Part shown: in pieces, positions 4,975-5,466 of the stretch
How the letters are laid out: the number at the start of each line of letters is the position of its first letter
Position numbering within the stretch: the stretch's first letter is position 1
Source: Thermoprotei archaeon
GTDB taxonomy: Archaea > Thermoproteota > Thermoprotei_A > Sulfolobales > WANQ01
Assembly (NCBI GenBank): GCA_027038805.1
Contig: JALWGO010000032.1
Location: forward strand, 1 to 5,466
Reading direction: 5' to 3'
Length of the DNA: 5,466 bases
Notes under the pieces: generated by a model
The model's input: the letters and a program-made list of their open reading frames with translations, nothing else
What the model was told of the DNA's origin: nothing
Database searches by the model: none
Translations under genes and position numbers: made by a program

Positions 4975-5466
4975 TTAGAACAAATAAACTGCTGACCTAC
5001 CCATATATTCTCCGCCTATCTTTAATGAAGTTCCTTCCTCAAGTATAGCTTTTAAGTATTCTATGCCTTCTTTCTCTAAAACTATTATGCATGGTCCCTT
5101 AACACATGTTATACTGTTATCTTCTATGCTTATTTCAGCATCATTACGTTCTAGTAATGATACTATTATGTCAACGTTTTTCCCAAAGATTTTTCCTAGA
5201 ATTGATTTAAAATTATTTGGACAAGAACCGAGTATTTCGTCAAGCATTCTAAATAAGAAATCTTTACCGTATATTTTTATAAGTCCAAGATAGGGATTCT
5301 TATTTTCAACTACATTTTCTTCTCTCTTCCTCTCGATTAGTATTCTAATGGATTCTAATAACTTATTCTCCAGTGGAATACTAGTGGTATTCACAATAAT
5401 GCTTTTTACAATTAATTCAACTATGTTTTCCCAAGAAAAATTATCCAAAAATACTATGTACGACGA
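4975..5466 (-). CDS. Conserved-looking protein of unknown function, C-terminal 163 residues (runs off the right edge)
   Basis: I do not recognise this protein. The minus-strand frame is open from the stop at 4977-4975 to the window edge. A TTG at 5448 could be a start, but the frame continues upstream without a stop (reading SSYIVF before it) and no ribosome site is seen, so the true start probably lies beyond the window. The visible part is soluble-looking and mixed alpha/beta: a helical N-terminal half with a charged stretch (IERKREENVVENK), a middle part with GKDFLFRMLDEILG and GKIFGKNVDIIVSLLERN, then likely strands around AEISIEDNSITCVKGPCIIVLEKEG and a helix before the final SLKIGGEYMGRSAVYLF. 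No membrane segment, metal-binding motif or nucleotide-binding loop is apparent. Codon use resembles that of its neighbours, which supports a real gene. It converges on the TatD-family gene. Confidence 0.65.
   Translation of the reverse strand, partial: SSYIVFLDNFSWENIVELIVKSIIVNTTSIPLENKLLESIRILIERKREENVVENKNPYLGLIKIYGKDFLFRMLDEILGSCPNNFKSILGKIFGKNVDIIVSLLERNDAEISIEDNSITCVKGPCIIVLEKEGIEYLKAILEEGTSLKIGGEYMGRSAVYLF

Noticed and set aside
5446..5448. TTG at 5448 as the start of the right-edge gene
   Set aside because: The frame stays open to the window edge and no ribosome site precedes this TTG, so the gene is treated as partial.
1..5466. CRISPR array, insertion sequence, integrase or attachment-site repeats
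   Set aside because: No spaced direct repeats, terminal inverted repeats or transposase-like frames were seen on either strand.

Overview
The window looks like a piece of a hyperthermophilic crenarchaeal (Thermoproteota) chromosome. I favour a member of the Desulfurococcales, but the genus cannot be fixed from sequence alone. The reasons are A+T-rich DNA with many ATA, AGA and AGG codons, archaeal-type TATA elements, a stand-alone THUMP protein of the Tan1 type, a potassium-independent type of membrane pyrophosphatase, and a small GC-rich non-coding island with the geometry of an archaeal box C/D guide RNA.

Layout. Positions 1-1101 hold a leftward two-gene unit. The promoter-proximal gene encodes a dihydrodipicolinate synthase/N-acetylneuraminate lyase fold protein that has lost the Schiff-base lysine. 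It is followed after 12 bases by a calcineurin-like metallophosphoesterase that runs off the left edge. A divergent promoter region (1102-1208) separates this unit from a rightward THUMP-domain protein (1209-1778). The gap at 1779-1950 is not empty. It carries a probable box C/D sRNA on the minus strand (core 1789-1852), then a TATA-like element that could fire both the sRNA (leftward) and the next gene (rightward). The long gene at 1951-4095 is hppA, a 714-residue proton-pumping pyrophosphatase with all pyrophosphate-binding acidic motifs. It is followed by a TatD-family metal-dependent hydrolase (4174-4956), probably with its own promoter and a leaderless start. A leftward gene of unknown function (4975 to the right edge) converges on it.

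How the parts may work together. hppA couples hydrolysis of the pyrophosphate made by biosynthesis (including tRNA charging and RNA synthesis) to proton export. The THUMP protein and the guide RNA both concern RNA modification and are neighbours, but on opposite strands, so co-regulation is not implied. The lysine-less aldolase-fold protein and the phosphoesterase very likely share one transcript; their joint role is unknown.

The most notable items are the unannotated C/D sRNA, whose two departures from the box consensus fall on bases that face each other in the kink-turn, and the aldolase-fold pseudoenzyme. I found no CRISPR array, insertion sequence, tRNA or rRNA.
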